From assembly GCF_029395435.1 (NCBI RefSeq), contig NZ_CP113915.1:558001-622000 (forward strand): a DNA stretch of 64,000 bases. The letters run 5' to 3'. Origin of the DNA: Bifidobacterium sp. ESL0790. GTDB taxonomy: Bacteria; Actinomycetota; Actinomycetes; Actinomycetales; Bifidobacteriaceae. Under the pieces are notes generated by a model that worked only from the letters and a program-made list of their open reading frames with translations, ran no database searches and was not told the origin of the DNA. Below, in pieces: positions 7,324-17,389 of this stretch. A program made the translations under genes and the position numbers. The number at the start of each line of letters is the position of its first letter. Within the stretch, counting starts at the first letter, position 1.

Positions 7324-9720
7324 ATGCAGGCTCAGGTTCTGGACGCGCCCACAAAGCCGACCGCGGCGACGAAGACCGTGTTGGTGGAGAAGCGTGACGG
7401 GCGTATCGTTGATTTCGATCCGATGAACATCATCGCCGCCGTGAAGTCGGCTTTCGAGGATCTCGACAAGGAGGTCGGCCCCGAAGAGGAGCAGATGATT
7501 CGCAATCTCGCCAACGGCATCGAGGGTGAGGTCAAGGAGCGCTACGCCGGCCCCGCCAAGATCGAGGACATCCAGAATCTCGTGGAGCATGGCCTGGTGG
7601 AGAACCACCTTTATGACGTCGCTCGCAACTATACGAACTATCGTCTTAACAAGGACATCGACCGCGCCAAGGCCACCGACATCAACGCCGCCGTCGACCG
7701 CCTGATCAACAAGGACGAGACTCTGGTGCGCGAGAACGCCAACAAGGACTCCAACGTCTATGCCACGCAGCGCGACCTGCTGGCCGGCGCCGTCTCCAAG
7801 GCCTCTGCCTTCTCGATGCTCCCGAAACGCGTCGCCAACGCCCATATGAAGGGCGACATCCACTTCCATGACGCCGACTATTCGCCGTTCACCGCCGAGA
7901 CCAACTGCAGCCTGCCCAACTTCGGCGACATGCTGCACAACGGTTTCGAGCTGGGCAACGCGATGATGGACACCCCGAAGTCCATCGGCACCGCCGCCAC
8001 GCAGATCACGCAGATCATCAAGGACATCGCGGGCGACCAGTACGGCGGCCAGACCGTCAACCGCGCCGACGAGATGCTCGACGAGTACGCCCGCAAGGAC
8101 TACGCCAAGTTCCTCGAGCAGGCCCACACCATGATTCCCGACTCCATGCCGGAGGACGTGGCCCAGGAGATCATCGACGGCCTGAAGGCCAACGAGCCCA
8201 ACACGCTGCATTTCGATGCCAGCCGCAAGCCGATTCCGCAGGACACGCCGTTCCATGCCGACGCGCTGCGTCTTGAGCAGATTCGCGAGATCTACGCCAA
8301 GATCATGACCCGCAAGGCCATCTACGACGCCATGCAGACCATGGAATACCAGATCAACTCCAACCGTGTCTCCAACGGCCAGACTCCGTTCGTCACCGTT
8401 GGCTTCGGCCTCGGCACCTCGTGGTTCTCCCGCGAGATCACCCGCTGCATCTTCCTGGTGCGCATCCTCGGCCTCGGTCGCGACCATCACACCGCGATCT
8501 TCCCGAAGCTCACCTACGCCATCAAGCACGGCATCAACTCCGAGCCCGGCGACCCGAACTACGACCTGAAGCAGCTCGCGCTCGAGTGCTCCACCAAGCG
8601 TATGTACCCCGACATCCTTTTCTATGAGAACCTCGTCAAGATCACCGGCTCCTTCAAGGCGCCGATGGGCTGCCGTTCCTTCCTGCCCGCCTGGACCAAC
8701 CCCGACACTGGCAAGGACGAGGAGGAGGGTCGCCTCAACTTGGGCGTCGTCACCGTCAACATCCCGCGCATCGCGCTGGAATCGCGCGGCGACAAGGACC
8801 GGTTCTGGAAGATCTTCGACGAGCGTATGCAGGTCGCCCACGAGGCCCTGCAGTTCCGCATCATGCGCTGCAAGCAGGCCAAGCCGATCAACGCCCCGAC
8901 ACTCTATCGCTACGGCGCCTTCGGCCGCCTCGACCCCAACGACAACGTCGACCAGCTCTTCAACCGCGACCGCGCCACCGTCTCGCTGGGCTATATCGGC
9001 CTCTATGAGGCGACTAGCGTCTTCTACGGCAAGGACTGGATGAAGGACCACAGCTGGGACCCGGAAGGCAAGGAGTTCGCGCTTTCGATTGTCAAGAAGA
9101 TGAACGCGCTGTGCGCTCAGTGGGCCAAGGAGGAGGGCTATCACTATTCCCTCTACTCCACGCCCGCCGAGTCGCTCACCGACCGCTTCAACCGCATGGA
9201 CCGCGAGAAGTTCGGCCGTGTGCCGGGCGTCACGGACCACGACTTCTACACCAACTCCTTCCACTATCCGGTCTGGCTCTCGCCGACCCCGATGGAGAAG
9301 CTCGACTACGAGAAGGACTTCCCGTACTACGCTTCCGGCGGGTTCATCAACTACTGCGAGTTCCCGACCCTGCAGACCAACCCGAAGGCGCTCGAGGCCG
9401 TGTGGGATTACGCCCACAACATCGGCATCGGCTACCTCGGCACCAACACCCCGATCGACCACTGCTACGTCTGCGGCTTCGAGGGCGACTTCGCGCCGAC
9501 CGAAGAGGGCTTCAAGTGCCCCGAGTGCGGCAACTCCGACCCCGACAAGTGCAACGTCACCAAGCGCACCTGCGGCTACCTCGGCAACCCGGTGCAGCGC
9601 CCGATGGTGCACGGCCGCCACGAGGAGATCACGCATCGCGCCAAGCACATGAGCGGCGAGACCGGACATGTGGTGTTGAAGGACGGCACGGAGCGCGAAT
9701 GGTACGAAGAGGCCAAGTGA
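7324..9720 (+). CDS. nrdD: Anaerobic ribonucleoside-triphosphate reductase (class III)
   Basis: The product has 798 residues. It makes deoxyribonucleotides for DNA synthesis without oxygen, using a glycyl radical. An N-terminal ATP-cone (about residues 14-105, starting VLVEKRDGRIVDFDP) is the allosteric domain. The catalytic barrel follows. Near the C-terminus two zinc pairs are visible (C714/C717 and C732/C735), then the glycyl-radical motif RTCGYLG with radical Gly751. The start is the ATG at 7324, with GGAAGG seven bases upstream; a GTG at 7321 is directly adjacent. The activating enzyme nrdG follows 149 bases downstream, with a hairpin between that may tune their ratio. The class III enzyme fits a strictly or mainly anaerobic lifestyle. 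Confidence 0.97.
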   Translation: MQAQVLDAPTKPTAATKTVLVEKRDGRIVDFDPMNIIAAVKSAFEDLDKEVGPEEEQMIRNLANGIEGEVKERYAGPAKIEDIQNLVEHGLVENHLYDVARNYTNYRLNKDIDRAKATDINAAVDRLINKDETLVRENANKDSNVYATQRDLLAGAVSKASAFSMLPKRVANAHMKGDIHFHDADYSPFTAETNCSLPNFGDMLHNGFELGNAMMDTPKSIGTAATQITQIIKDIAGDQYGGQTVNRADEMLDEYARKDYAKFLEQAHTMIPDSMPEDVAQEIIDGLKANEPNTLHFDASRKPIPQDTPFHADALRLEQIREIYAKIMTRKAIYDAMQTMEYQINSNRVSNGQTPFVTVGFGLGTSWFSREITRCIFLVRILGLGRDHHTAIFPKLTYAIKHGINSEPGDPNYDLKQLALECSTKRMYPDILFYENLVKITGSFKAPMGCRSFLPAWTNPDTGKDEEEGRLNLGVVTVNIPRIALESRGDKDRFWKIFDERMQVAHEALQFRIMRCKQAKPINAPTLYRYGAFGRLDPNDNVDQLFNRDRATVSLGYIGLYEATSVFYGKDWMKDHSWDPEGKEFALSIVKKMNALCAQWAKEEGYHYSLYSTPAESLTDRFNRMDREKFGRVPGVTDHDFYTNSFHYPVWLSPTPMEKLDYEKDFPYYASGGFINYCEFPTLQTNPKALEAVWDYAHNIGIGYLGTNTPIDHCYVCGFEGDFAPTEEGFKCPECGNSDPDKCNVTKRTCGYLGNPVQRPMVHGRHEEITHRAKHMSGETGHVVLKDGTEREWYEEAK

Positions 9721-9761
9721 TTTGGCGACTTTGTAGCGTTGCGTAACGCTGCGTAAAAGTG

Positions 9762-9790
9762 AAGGCGGTTCATCGTTCGGTGGCCGCCTT
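9762..9790 (+). terminator. Hairpin between nrdD and nrdG (weak terminator or attenuator)
   Basis: A 7-bp stem AAGGCGG/CCGCCTT with a 15-base loop is followed by TGCTTTGC, which is only a weak T tract. Partial read-through into nrdG is plausible. Confidence 0.5.
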
Positions 9791-9869
9791 TGCTTTGCCC
9801 GAAAGTACTGATAGGTGCGGCTGTGGCCGTGACATAGATTCGTGAATTGAGTAAGGAAAAGAGAGAAGA

Positions 9870-10598
9870 ATGGGAAAGCTGGCAGGCGGCAAGCTGCATG
9901 ATTTCGCGGCGGACGAGGCGAACCGCGGGCCTTGGATTCCCACGGCCTACGCCAACAATCCGAAGGCGGGGCAGTGGACCAGCGAGAGGCTGAGCCACGA
10001 CATGATCGCCGACTACAAGCCCTTGGTGATGACCGACGGCGAGGGCATCCGCTGCTCCGTCTACGTTTCCGGCTGCCCCTTCCACTGCGTCGAATGCTTC
10101 AACGAATCCATCTGGGACTTCCAGGCCGGCCACCCCTACACGCAAGGTTTCGAGGACAAGGTCATCCGTGACCTTTCGCAAGGCGTGGTGCAGGGCATCA
10201 CCTTCCTCGGCGGCGAGCCGCTGCTCAACACGGGCGTGTTGCTGAAACTCGCCAAGCGAATCCGCAAGGAATTCGGCCATGGCAAAGACATCTGGTGCTG
10301 GACGGGCTACACGTGGGAGGAACTCATGCGCGCCGGCGAAAGCGACGACAAGCTCGAGCTTTTGAGCTACGTCGACGTGCTCGTGGACGGTCGCTACATG
10401 AAGGACCAGCACGACGCGCTCCTGCAGTTCCGCGGCTCCAGAAACCAGCGCATCATCGACGTGCCCGCCTCGCTGCGCGCGCATGACGAAGCCGGTGCGA
10501 CCACGCCGGTGATCTGGTCGAAGCTGCACGACCAGGTCCGCTTCATCCCCGAGGTCTACGGCAAGGACCGCTCCGCAGGCGAGGGCGCCGCCAGCTGA
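9870..10598 (+). CDS. nrdG: Anaerobic ribonucleotide reductase activating protein (radical SAM)
   Basis: The product has 242 residues. It uses S-adenosylmethionine and a [4Fe-4S] cluster to install the glycyl radical on NrdD. The cluster motif CPFHCVEC gives Cys69, Cys73 and Cys76 in the radical-SAM spacing CX3CX2C. The following FLGGEPLL is the GGE motif that contacts SAM. WCWTGYTWEEL and VLVDGRY are typical of NrdG. The protein is longer than E. coli NrdG, mainly through about 45 extra residues before the core and a short C-terminal tail. The start has GAGAGAAG just upstream. Confidence 0.96.
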   Translation: MGKLAGGKLHDFAADEANRGPWIPTAYANNPKAGQWTSERLSHDMIADYKPLVMTDGEGIRCSVYVSGCPFHCVECFNESIWDFQAGHPYTQGFEDKVIRDLSQGVVQGITFLGGEPLLNTGVLLKLAKRIRKEFGHGKDIWCWTGYTWEELMRAGESDDKLELLSYVDVLVDGRYMKDQHDALLQFRGSRNQRIIDVPASLRAHDEAGATTPVIWSKLHDQVRFIPEVYGKDRSAGEGAAS

Positions 10599-10885
10599 TT
10601 GTCTCTGTCGTTGGCCGCGATGGTCTTGTTGGTCTCGTTGGCTTCATTGACTTGGTCTCGAATTGTCTGACGATGGTGGTCGCTTGGGAAACGGTCGGAT
10701 AACTAAACAAATCTGAAAGTTTTGTCAAGAGATGTACTTCACATTGCTTGTAACTGTAAGCTTAATCACTCCCGGGCTATGGTGTTCTGGTGGGTATATC
10801 GACTAACCTTGTAAGTTATATGTGTGCAAACTCACAGCGTTATGACGCCGGGGGGTCTTGACAAGGATGATGAAGAGGTTGATGC
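10599..10885 (+). promoter_or_regulatory. Leader region of the activase fusion gene
   Basis: No gene is seen. The first part contains irregular TTGGTCTC-type direct repeats near 10628-10660. The middle is AT-rich, in contrast to its surroundings, and probably holds the promoter. GAAGAGG at 10872 is the ribosome site of the next gene. Confidence 0.4.
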
Positions 10886-13800
10886 ATGGTTGACACAGTG
10901 AAAGCCACGGACGCCACCGGGTCATTGAGGGTCGGTCTTGACATCGGATCGACGACGGTCAAAGCCGTGGTGCTCGACACAAGCAACGACCTGAAGGACG
11001 TGCTGTTCTCCGACTATCGCAGGCACAACGCCAACGTGCGCGCCACGGTGGCCGGGCTGCTGCGTGACATCAAGAAGCAGCTCGAGGAGGAGGGACGCGG
11101 CTCCCAGCCGATCAACCTCGCCATCACCGGTTCCGGCGGCCTGGGCCTGGCCGACGACATGAACGTCCCGTTCGTCCAGGAGGTCATCGCCGAGACCAAG
11201 GCCATCGACGAGGTCTACCCCGAAGCCGACGTCATCATCGAGCTCGGCGGCGAGGACGCGAAGATCACGTATTTGAAGCCGACTCCCGAGCAGCGTATGA
11301 ACGGCTCGTGCGCGGGCGGCACCGGCGCGTTCATCGACCAGATGGCGACGTTGCTGGACACCGATGCCAGCGGCCTCAACGATATGGCCAAGGATTACAA
11401 GCTGCTGTATCCCATCGCCTCGCGCTGCGGCGTGTTCGCCAAATCCGATTTGCAGCCGCTCATCAACGACGGCGCGGACAAGCCCGACCTGGCCGCTTCC
11501 ATCTTCTCGGCGGTCGCCACGCAGACCATCGCTGGCCTCGCTTCCGGCCGCCCAATCCACGGCAATGTGATTTTCCTGGGTGGACCGCTCTTCTTCCTTT
11601 CCGAGCTGCGTGAGGCCTTCGCCCGCGCGCTCGAGGGCAAGGTCGACAAGTTCATCGTCCCCGAGAACGCCCACCTGTACGTCGCCTACGGCGCCGCGCT
11701 GATGTGCGGCGACGACAACGAGCTCGACGCCGGCCAGCATTTCGAGCCCCACAGCTGCCAGGAGATCATCGACGACCTCGAAGCCCTCAAGAACAAGCCG
11801 GTTGACACCGCTACGATGCCTCCGCTTTTCCCGACCGAGGAGGACCGCCGCAAGTTCAACGAGCGTCACGGCAAGGAGCAGGTCAAGGTCGGTACGCTCG
11901 AAGGCGCGAAAGGCCCGCATTTCCTTGGTATCGATGCAGGTTCGACGACAATCAAGGCGACGCTCATCAACGACGACCGCGAGATCGTGTGGTCGTCCTA
12001 CGGCACCAACGACGGTAGTCCGCTCGACGCGGCCGTTGAAATCGTGCGCAAGATCGAGAACGAGCTTCCGGCCGAGGCTTGGATTGCCCGCAGCTGCTCC
12101 ACCGGTTACGGCGAAGGCCTGATCACCACCGGCCTGCACTTGGACGAAGGCGTGGTGGAGACCATGGCGCATTATCGCGGCGCCGAAATGGTGAGCCCGG
12201 GCGTCACGGCCGTCATCGACATCGGCGGGCAGGACATGAAGTACCTCGCCATCGCTGACGGCGTCATCGATTCGATTTCCGTCAACGAGGCATGCTCGTC
12301 GGGCTGCGGCTCGTTCCTGCAGACCTTCGCGTATTCCATGGGCCTGACCATCGAGGAGTTCACGCAGGCCGCGTTGAGGTCCGACCACCCGGTCGACCTG
12401 GGCTCGCGTTGCACCGTGTTCATGAACTCGTCGGTCAAGCAGGCGCAGAAGGAAGGCGCCACCGTCGAGAACATCGCGGCGGGTCTATGCTATTCCGTGG
12501 TGCGTAACGCGCTCTACAAGGTCATCAAGCTGCGCGACGCCGGCCAGCTCGGCGACACCATCGAGGTGCAGGGCGGCACATTCCTCAACGACGCCGTGCT
12601 GCGCGCCTTCGAGCTGTTGACCGGTAAAGAGGTCACCAGGCCGAATATCGCCGGCCTTATGGGCGCATTCGGCGCGGCCCTGACCGCCCGTATGCACTAT
12701 GAGGACGCGCACGATACCGATGAAACGGCGGAGCACACCACCTCGTCCATCGTGCAGGGGGAGGAGCTCGACCATCTGTCGATGACCTCCGAGCGTGACG
12801 TCTGTAAGCGGTGCCAGAACCGCTGCAAACTCACCATCACGACCTTCCAGGATGGTTCGCGTTATGTCACCGGCAACCGCTGCGAACGTGGTGCCGACGC
12901 GAAGGCTGAACGCAGCGACCGTCCGAACCTCTACGACTACAAGTACAAGCGTGTCTTCGCCTACCGTCGCCTGACCGATAAGAAGGCCTACCGTGGCGAA
13001 ATCGGCATTCCGCGCGCGCTCAACATGTACGAGAACTATCCGTTCTGGTTCACACTGCTGACCAACCTGGGCTTCAAAGTGCGGCTTTCGGGTCGAAGCA
13101 GCCATGAGCTCTTCCAGTCCGGCATCGAATCCATCGCCTCCGAGAACATCTGCTACCCGGCGAAGATGGTGCACGGGCACATCAAGTGGCTGCTCGACCG
13201 CGGCGTCAAGACCATTTTCTACCCCTGCGTTTCGTACGAGGAGAATTTGGTCGAAGGCGACACCGACAACCACTACAACTGCCCGATTGTCGCCAACTAC
13301 CCGGTGGTCATCGAGGCGAACATGGCCGAGCTGCGCGAGCCGGGCATCCGTTACATGCGCCCCTACTTCAACCTTGCCGACCACGAGCTGATGGTCGACC
13401 GCATCGTCGAGGAATTCGCGTGGACCAACGTGACGCGCGAAGAGGCCGAGAAAGCCGTCAAGGCCGCGTACGCCGAGGACAAGATCTTCAAGCACGACGT
13501 GCAGCAGGAAGGCCTGCGCGCGCTCGCCTATATAAAGGAACACAATTGCCGCGGCATCGTGCTCGCCGGCCGTCCCTACCATATCGACCCGGAAATCAAC
13601 CACGGCATCCCTGAGACCATCTGCTCGCTGGGCATGGCGGTGCTGTCCGAGGACTCCATCTGCGAGCTGCAGCCCGGCGAGAAGCTGCATCTGAGCGAAT
13701 ACCTGAGCAAGGGGGAGAAGGACCCGCGCGCCAAAGACGAAGGCGGGTTCCGCGAGGTCGGCGACCGCAAGGTCATCAACATGCCGTTGCGTGTGGCCAA

Positions 13801-15949
13801 CCAGTGGGCCTACCATTCTAGGCTGTATTCGGCGGCGAATTTCGTCGCGTCCTACCCGGGGCTCGAGCTGGTGCAGCTCAACTCTTTCGGCTGCGGCATC
13901 GACGCCATCACCACCGACCAGGTCAGCGAGATCCTCGCCGACAAGGCCGATGTCTACACGCTCCTGAAGATCGACGAGGTCAGCAACCTCGGCGCGGCGA
14001 AGATTCGTCTGCGCTCGCTCAAGGCGGCTATCGAGGAGCGCGAGAACAACAAGGCGAAGCTCAAGAAATCCGCCGAGAAGGCGGAGCTTGAGGCGAAGGC
14101 CGCGGTCAGCGCCGCGGGCGAGGGAGACGCCATGGGATCCACCAAGGTTTCCGCGCAGGACGAGGCCAAGAAGGCCGCAGAGGCGAAGGTCCGTCAGGAG
14201 GCCGCCGCCAAGCGCGCAGCCGAGCTCAAGGACGCCGAGAGCAAGTTGGAGGAGGCCAAGGCGCAATTGGCCGCCGCGCAGGCCGCTGTCGACGCCGCGC
14301 AGAACAAGGCGCAAGACGCCAAACAGAATGCCGACGCCGACGCCGCAGTCGCCGAGGATACTGTTGATAGCTCTGACGCCGAGGAAGTCCCCGCCGACAA
14401 GCGGGGCGACTTCCGCAAAACCGGTTCCAAGGCGCCCACTCCGGGCCGCCAGGTGTTGCTCGACAGCGTGATGAAGGCGAACCCAAAGCTCACCGAGGCG
14501 ATGAAGGATGTCTCGCGCCGCGCCAACGGCGAACCCGTCGCCGCGGATAGCGCGAAGACCGACAAGGCCAACGTCATCGCAAGCACCGCCAAGTCCACCG
14601 ACGGCAAGGCCAAGAAGCGTAGCAAGGGCACGCTTTCCGCCTACGCCCACAAGATGCGCTTCCAGAAGGACATGCGCAAGGACTACACTATCGTCGCCCC
14701 GCAGATGAGCCCGGTGCATATGAGTCTGGTCGAGTCCGTCATCCGTTCCGGTGGCTACAAGTTCGACGTGCTCAAGATGGCCGACCAGCAGGACGTGGAG
14801 ACCGGCCTCAAGTACGTCAACAACGACGCCTGCTACCCGGCCATCATGGTCGTCGGCCAGCTGGTCGATTCGATCATCAAAGGCAAATACGACCCCGACA
14901 AGGTCTGCCTCGCCATCACCCAGACCGGCGGCATGTGCCGCGCGACCAACTATTACGGCCTGATTCGCAAGGCTTTGGTCGACGCCGGCTATCCGCAGGT
15001 GCCGGTCATCGCCCTTTCCACCCAAGGCATCGAAGACAACCCCGGCTTCACCGCGACCCCGACGCTGCTGTGGCGCGCGGTCAAGGCACTGGTTATCGGC
15101 GATCTGCTGATGAAATGCCATTATCGTGTTCGTCCGTACGAAAAGGTGAAGGGCAGCGCCAACCAGCTTTACGAGATGTGGGATAAGATCGTCCGCGAGA
15201 CCATTGAGCACCACGGCCATTCCGCGACCGCCAAAGCCAAGATCGGCAAGGGGTATCTGCCGTATCAGACGTTGCTCAAGGAGATCGTCAAGAGCTTCGA
15301 CGCCCTGCCGCTGCGCAACATTCCGCGCAAGCCGCGCGTCGGCGTGGTCGGCGAGATTCTGGTGAAGTACCACCCGGACGCCAACAACCATCTGGTCGAC
15401 CAGATTGAGAAACAGGGTTGCGAGGCCGTGGTGCCCGGCATTATGGAATTCATGACCACGCGTCCCTATATCACCGACTGGAACGAGCACAATACCGGCA
15501 TGGGCGGTAACAAGAAGGCTTACGCTGTGATGCGTTGGGGCCTCGACCGGATTCTGAACCCGGTGCGCCGCGCCATCGATCTGTCGCATGGCAAGTTCAG
15601 CCAGGACACTCCGATGCCCGAACTCGTCAAGCTCGCTTCGACAGTCACCTCGATCGGTGTGCAGGCTGGTGAAGGATGGCTCTTGACCGGCGAGATTTTG
15701 GAGCTCATCAAGTCCGGCTGCCCGAACGTCGTGTGCGCCCAGCCGTTCGCCTGCCTGCCCAACCACGTCACTGGGCGCGGTATGTTCGGTAAGATTCGTC
15801 GTTTGCACCCCGAGGCCAACATCGTCTCGATCGATTATGATCCCGGTGCTTCCGCCGCCAATCAGCTCAACCGCATCAAGCTGATGATCGCGGCCGCCAA
15901 GAAGGCCGACCAGAAGCTGAACGACCAAAAGCTGACCAAGGCCGCCTGA
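10886..15949 (+). CDS. Giant fused 2-hydroxyacyl-CoA dehydratase activase / dehydratase-like protein
   Basis: The product has 1687 residues. Two BadF/HgdC-type ATPase domains come first (about residues 14-275 and 345-610), each with a GxDxGSTT phosphate motif (VGLDIGSTTVK, LGIDAGSTTIK). Each has the two cysteines used for a bridging [4Fe-4S] cluster: SCAGGTGAF with SRCGVFA, and ACSSGCGSF with SRCTVF. A DUF2229-like activase region follows (CKRCQNRCKLT, NICYPAKMVHG). A charged Ala/Lys/Glu coiled coil covers about residues 1045-1160, then a disordered linker. The C-terminal domain is dehydratase-like (DACYPAIMVVGQL, TQTGGMCRATNYYG). Family members drive ATP-dependent low-potential electron transfer. 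The real substrate is unknown; it may act in redox or corrinoid-type activation rather than amino-acid fermentation. GAAGAGG precedes the ATG. Confidence 0.85.
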   Translation: MVDTVKATDATGSLRVGLDIGSTTVKAVVLDTSNDLKDVLFSDYRRHNANVRATVAGLLRDIKKQLEEEGRGSQPINLAITGSGGLGLADDMNVPFVQEVIAETKAIDEVYPEADVIIELGGEDAKITYLKPTPEQRMNGSCAGGTGAFIDQMATLLDTDASGLNDMAKDYKLLYPIASRCGVFAKSDLQPLINDGADKPDLAASIFSAVATQTIAGLASGRPIHGNVIFLGGPLFFLSELREAFARALEGKVDKFIVPENAHLYVAYGAALMCGDDNELDAGQHFEPHSCQEIIDDLEALKNKPVDTATMPPLFPTEEDRRKFNERHGKEQVKVGTLEGAKGPHFLGIDAGSTTIKATLINDDREIVWSSYGTNDGSPLDAAVEIVRKIENELPAEAWIARSCSTGYGEGLITTGLHLDEGVVETMAHYRGAEMVSPGVTAVIDIGGQDMKYLAIADGVIDSISVNEACSSGCGSFLQTFAYSMGLTIEEFTQAALRSDHPVDLGSRCTVFMNSSVKQAQKEGATVENIAAGLCYSVVRNALYKVIKLRDAGQLGDTIEVQGGTFLNDAVLRAFELLTGKEVTRPNIAGLMGAFGAALTARMHYEDAHDTDETAEHTTSSIVQGEELDHLSMTSERDVCKRCQNRCKLTITTFQDGSRYVTGNRCERGADAKAERSDRPNLYDYKYKRVFAYRRLTDKKAYRGEIGIPRALNMYENYPFWFTLLTNLGFKVRLSGRSSHELFQSGIESIASENICYPAKMVHGHIKWLLDRGVKTIFYPCVSYEENLVEGDTDNHYNCPIVANYPVVIEANMAELREPGIRYMRPYFNLADHELMVDRIVEEFAWTNVTREEAEKAVKAAYAEDKIFKHDVQQEGLRALAYIKEHNCRGIVLAGRPYHIDPEINHGIPETICSLGMAVLSEDSICELQPGEKLHLSEYLSKGEKDPRAKDEGGFREVGDRKVINMPLRVANQWAYHSRLYSAANFVASYPGLELVQLNSFGCGIDAITTDQVSEILADKADVYTLLKIDEVSNLGAAKIRLRSLKAAIEERENNKAKLKKSAEKAELEAKAAVSAAGEGDAMGSTKVSAQDEAKKAAEAKVRQEAAAKRAAELKDAESKLEEAKAQLAAAQAAVDAAQNKAQDAKQNADADAAVAEDTVDSSDAEEVPADKRGDFRKTGSKAPTPGRQVLLDSVMKANPKLTEAMKDVSRRANGEPVAADSAKTDKANVIASTAKSTDGKAKKRSKGTLSAYAHKMRFQKDMRKDYTIVAPQMSPVHMSLVESVIRSGGYKFDVLKMADQQDVETGLKYVNNDACYPAIMVVGQLVDSIIKGKYDPDKVCLAITQTGGMCRATNYYGLIRKALVDAGYPQVPVIALSTQGIEDNPGFTATPTLLWRAVKALVIGDLLMKCHYRVRPYEKVKGSANQLYEMWDKIVRETIEHHGHSATAKAKIGKGYLPYQTLLKEIVKSFDALPLRNIPRKPRVGVVGEILVKYHPDANNHLVDQIEKQGCEAVVPGIMEFMTTRPYITDWNEHNTGMGGNKKAYAVMRWGLDRILNPVRRAIDLSHGKFSQDTPMPELVKLASTVTSIGVQAGEGWLLTGEILELIKSGCPNVVCAQPFACLPNHVTGRGMFGKIRRLHPEANIVSIDYDPGASAANQLNRIKLMIAAAKKADQKLNDQKLTKAA

Positions 15950-15987
15950 TTCGACAGGCCGTGATTGGCCGATTAACGGTGTGAATA

Positions 15988-16032
15988 CCAAGGTCGGGCG
16001 ATACCTACGAACAGGTACCGCCCGACCTTTGG
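15988..16032. terminator. Bidirectional terminator between convergent genes
   Basis: The stem pairs CCAAGGTCGGGCG with CGCCCGACCTTTGG (one bulge), extended by TACCT/AGGTA around a short loop. It lies between the activase fusion and the flavin reductase, which converge. Confidence 0.85.
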
Positions 16033-16068
16033 TTTATGCGTTTTTATTTGGTTGGGTGGATCATCGTC

Positions 16069-17196
16069 TCACCACTCGGCGCGCCAATATTGCGGGGCGG
16101 CGGGGATATTCTCGCGCGGCACACCCAGGCGGGCGGCGGCTATCGCGGGCCAGTGCGGGTTGCGCATCGCGGCGCGTCCGATCGACACCGCATCCACCTG
16201 CTTGGTGCGCAGCATCGTCTCGGCCTGCTCGGGGCTGGATATGCCGCCCACCACGCTGACGGTCGCGTCGGTATCAGCCAGCGCCCGTTTCATCTGAGCA
16301 CCCAGAATCGCATGGAAACCGGGACCGGAAGGCTGCAGCGGCGTGTTGACTAGGCCGCCGGAGGACACGTCGACCCAGTTGATGCCATGGTGCCTGACCA
16401 GGTCGCGCATCAGGCGTGCGGTCACGTCGATGTCGAGTCCGCCTTCGACCCAATCGGTGGCGGAGATGCGGATGCCGAGCGGCTTCGTGGCGGGCCAGGC
16501 GGCACGCACCGCGTCGACAACCTCGCGCGTCAGGCGGAACCGGTTCTCCTCGCTGCCGCCATACTCGTCGGTACGCGTGTTGGTCAGGGGCGAGAGCGAT
16601 TGGTGCAGCAGATAGCCGTGGGCGGCGTGGATCTGGATGGCGTCGTAGCCCGCCTCATCAGCCTGTCGCGCGGCGTCGGCGAAGTCTTGCACAATCTCGG
16701 CCAGACCGGCTTTGTCCAGTTTTGTGGTCGGGCGATAGCCCTTGGCGATGGACTGGTCGGTCATGCCGACCGTCTGCCAGCCGCCGTCCTCGATTGGTGC
16801 CGAGCCGCCATGCGAATCAGCCAGCCAGGGGTTGCCCGAGGCGCGGCCGCCCGCGTGGTTGAGCTGCACGGCGACCGCGGCGCCCTGCGCGTGCGCGAAC
16901 GAGACCAGACGGCGGTGCGCATCCACCTGTTCGTCGCTATACATTCCGAGGTCGTTCGGCGAGATGCGTCCAACCGGGTTGACACCGGTCGACTCGATGG
17001 TCAGCATGCCAAAGCCGCCCGCGGCCATCGCCCCGTAGTGTTGCAGGTGCCAGTCGGTGGCGACGCCATCGTGCTTGGTGACCGCGTATTGGCACATCGG
17101 CGAGAGGATGGTCCGGTTGCGCAGCGTCAGCCCCGGGCCATCCGGCGCGGCAATGGTGAGTGGCGAGAACAAGGTGCTGTGATTATCCGTGGTCAT
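16069..17196 (-). CDS. NADH:flavin oxidoreductase, old yellow enzyme family (YqjM-like)
   Basis: The product has 375 residues, an FMN-dependent TIM-barrel ene-reductase acting on activated double bonds, quinones or nitro compounds. The N-terminal LRNRTILSPMCQYA is the OYE block, with the Cys of MCQY that in the YqjM class tunes the flavin. QLNHAGGRAS, IQIHAAHGYLLHQSLSP (catalytic His pair and product loop) and EYGGSEENRFR are clear. The C-terminal phosphate-binding region is SVVGGISSPEQAE and VSIGRAAMRNPHWP. AAGGAGCACC precedes the ATG. It stands alone, next to a glutamate-cysteine ligase gene that diverges from it. A stress or detoxification role is only inferred. Confidence 0.9.
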   Translation of the reverse strand: MTTDNHSTLFSPLTIAAPDGPGLTLRNRTILSPMCQYAVTKHDGVATDWHLQHYGAMAAGGFGMLTIESTGVNPVGRISPNDLGMYSDEQVDAHRRLVSFAHAQGAAVAVQLNHAGGRASGNPWLADSHGGSAPIEDGGWQTVGMTDQSIAKGYRPTTKLDKAGLAEIVQDFADAARQADEAGYDAIQIHAAHGYLLHQSLSPLTNTRTDEYGGSEENRFRLTREVVDAVRAAWPATKPLGIRISATDWVEGGLDIDVTARLMRDLVRHHGINWVDVSSGGLVNTPLQPSGPGFHAILGAQMKRALADTDATVSVVGGISSPEQAETMLRTKQVDAVSIGRAAMRNPHWPAIAAARLGVPRENIPAAPQYWRAEW

Positions 17197-17377
17197 CTGG
17201 TGCTCCTTAAAAACAGTTGGTCAAATCCTGCGTTGCCTCAAGTATATGGCGCGCCGCGCGTCTCGCTTTGACGACAGCGGGAGCCATGGGGAGGGCGCGA
17301 TGTCTCGCAACAGAATAGGGTTTCATGGCTCGGATGTGCAGCCCGCGTAATCCCCGGCGGAGGCCTCGGGCTGGGCA

Positions 17378-17383
17378 TATCAT
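17378..17383 (+). promoter_or_regulatory. -10 box implying a leaderless transcript
   Basis: TATCAT ends seven bases before the ATG at 17390 and no Shine-Dalgarno sequence is present. This is the arrangement of leaderless actinobacterial mRNAs. Confidence 0.4.
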
Positions 17384-17389
17384 GGAATC

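Noticed and set aside
7291-9669. 792-codon minus-strand open frame
   Set aside because: Fully antisense to nrdD, with the same biased composition and no ribosome site or domain.
12485-15991. 1168-codon open frame on the minus strand
   Set aside because: It is antisense to the activase fusion; high-GC codon bias keeps the opposite frame open. Its translation is Leu/Val/Gly/Asp-rich without any recognisable motif.
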